NCBI GenBank assembly: GCA_922989275.2
Contig: OV277870.1
Span: forward strand, 42,156,356 to 42,220,355
Length of the DNA stretch: 64,000 bases
Direction of reading: 5' to 3'
Source of the DNA: Gari tellinella
Taxonomy: Eukaryota > Mollusca > Bivalvia > Cardiida > Psammobiidae
Shown: in pieces, positions 63,782 to 64,000 of the stretch
Layout: the number at the start of each line of letters is the position of its first letter
Numbering within the stretch: position 1 is the first letter of the stretch
The notes under the pieces: model-generated
What the model was told of the DNA's origin: nothing
What the model saw: only the letters and a program-made list of their open reading frames with translations
The model's database searches: none
Program-made: the position numbers and the translations under genes

Positions 63782-64000
63782 CCATATAACATTAAAGGTT
63801 ATACGGGTTATACCAATTCCTATACAACGACTAATTTAACGGAGCATAATGTAGTATCTGATCATCTTGATACTTGTAAACAATTAAAAGCTGACGTCAA
63901 CATTACATGTCATAAACTTCCTACTATGTACTGGATACCAAAACTCCACAAAACACCATATAAGTCTCGTTTTATTGCTAATTCAAGTGCATGTACTACT
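63782..64000 (+). mobile_element. Penelope-like reverse transcriptase, start of domain, cut by window end
   Basis: A frame open from 63782 to the edge reads HNVVSDHLDTCKQLKADVN and then LPTMYWIPKLHKTPYKSRF, IANSSACTT. The L-P-x-x-Y-W-x-P-K-x-H-K-x-P motif followed by R-F-I is the opening of the reverse transcriptase of Penelope-like elements. No stop in 73 codons, so the copy may be recent. Confidence 0.82.

Overview
Eukaryotic nuclear DNA, AT-rich, dominated by repeats and with intron-bearing genes. The content best fits a bivalve mollusc: a ZAP/PARP12-type gene with GT-AG introns, a tRNA-derived SINE, Penelope-like and LINE remnants, and tandem repeats ending in the 'gagcgat...gggccat...ggccctcttgt' type that I associate with bivalve genomes. 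This taxonomic call is inference.

Genes. Three pieces belong to one gene family. Gene A (+, 4172-11836) is a CCCH-zinc-finger / WWE / PARP-catalytic protein of the PARP12 / ZC3HAV1 (ZAP, PARP13) type. Six consecutive exons can be joined with consistent splice phases, giving 933 codons, and the first coding exon is missing from the window. Gene B (-, 30159-27546) is an inverted paralogue with two exons. It carries the RG-rich first exon, the winged-helix region and four CCCH fingers, then stops in a Cys-Val-Ile-Leu end that looks like a prenylation box; no WWE or PARP exons follow. Gene C (+, 59937-60056) is a lone first exon with the same 3' end (Thr run, then IEGG, phase-1 donor) and no second exon within the window. 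The shared exon 1/exon 2 junction links the three.

Mobile DNA. Most of the rest is a dense carpet of 100-400 bp nonautonomous elements (MITEs). I name the families by their ends. H1: TA-CAGTGGAGAA. H2: TA-CAGTAAAACCTCT. H3: TTAA-CCCTTTCACCG. H4: TA-CAGTGCTCCCTC. H5: TTAA-CCCTTTACC. H6: TTAA-CTCTTT. H7: CAGGGCTGCCA with 6-bp duplications. H8: TA-CAGTGAAACCCCTC. H9: TTAA-CCCTTATCATGC. H12: GTTATAAAGCGTTTGA. H13: GGGGCCCGTTTCATAAAA. H14: CAGGGCTCCAGATAA with 6-7 bp duplications. H15: ends rich in CGCGAA. Most carry a near-perfect 60-70 bp palindrome in the middle. The same palindrome type recurs in families with unrelated ends: core I in H1, H3, H4 and, related, H6; core II in H5 and H2; core III in H13 and H14. 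This modular sharing of a central hairpin is the most unusual pattern in the window. Nested insertions (H3 in H2, H5 in H2, H5 in H4, H14 in H2, H7 in a LINE) establish target sites and relative ages.

Layout. 1-4170: AT-rich DNA, a 320-bp tandem array and a foldback element. 4172-11836: gene A with MITE-loaded introns. 11.8-25 kb: MITE field with one SINE. 25-31.4 kb: gene B between two direct copies of a 700-bp repeat. 31.4-45.2 kb: MITEs, a 1.2-kb inverted repeat and a 165-bp satellite. 45.2-54.1 kb: fragments of LINEs and of a SANT-like gene, a CT microsatellite and a GCTGC dyad satellite. 55.3-60 kb: repeats, then the gene C exon. 60.2-64 kb: a decayed mariner transposase, short-word arrays, a 97-bp CRE-bearing repeat and the start of a Penelope-type reverse transcriptase at the window edge.
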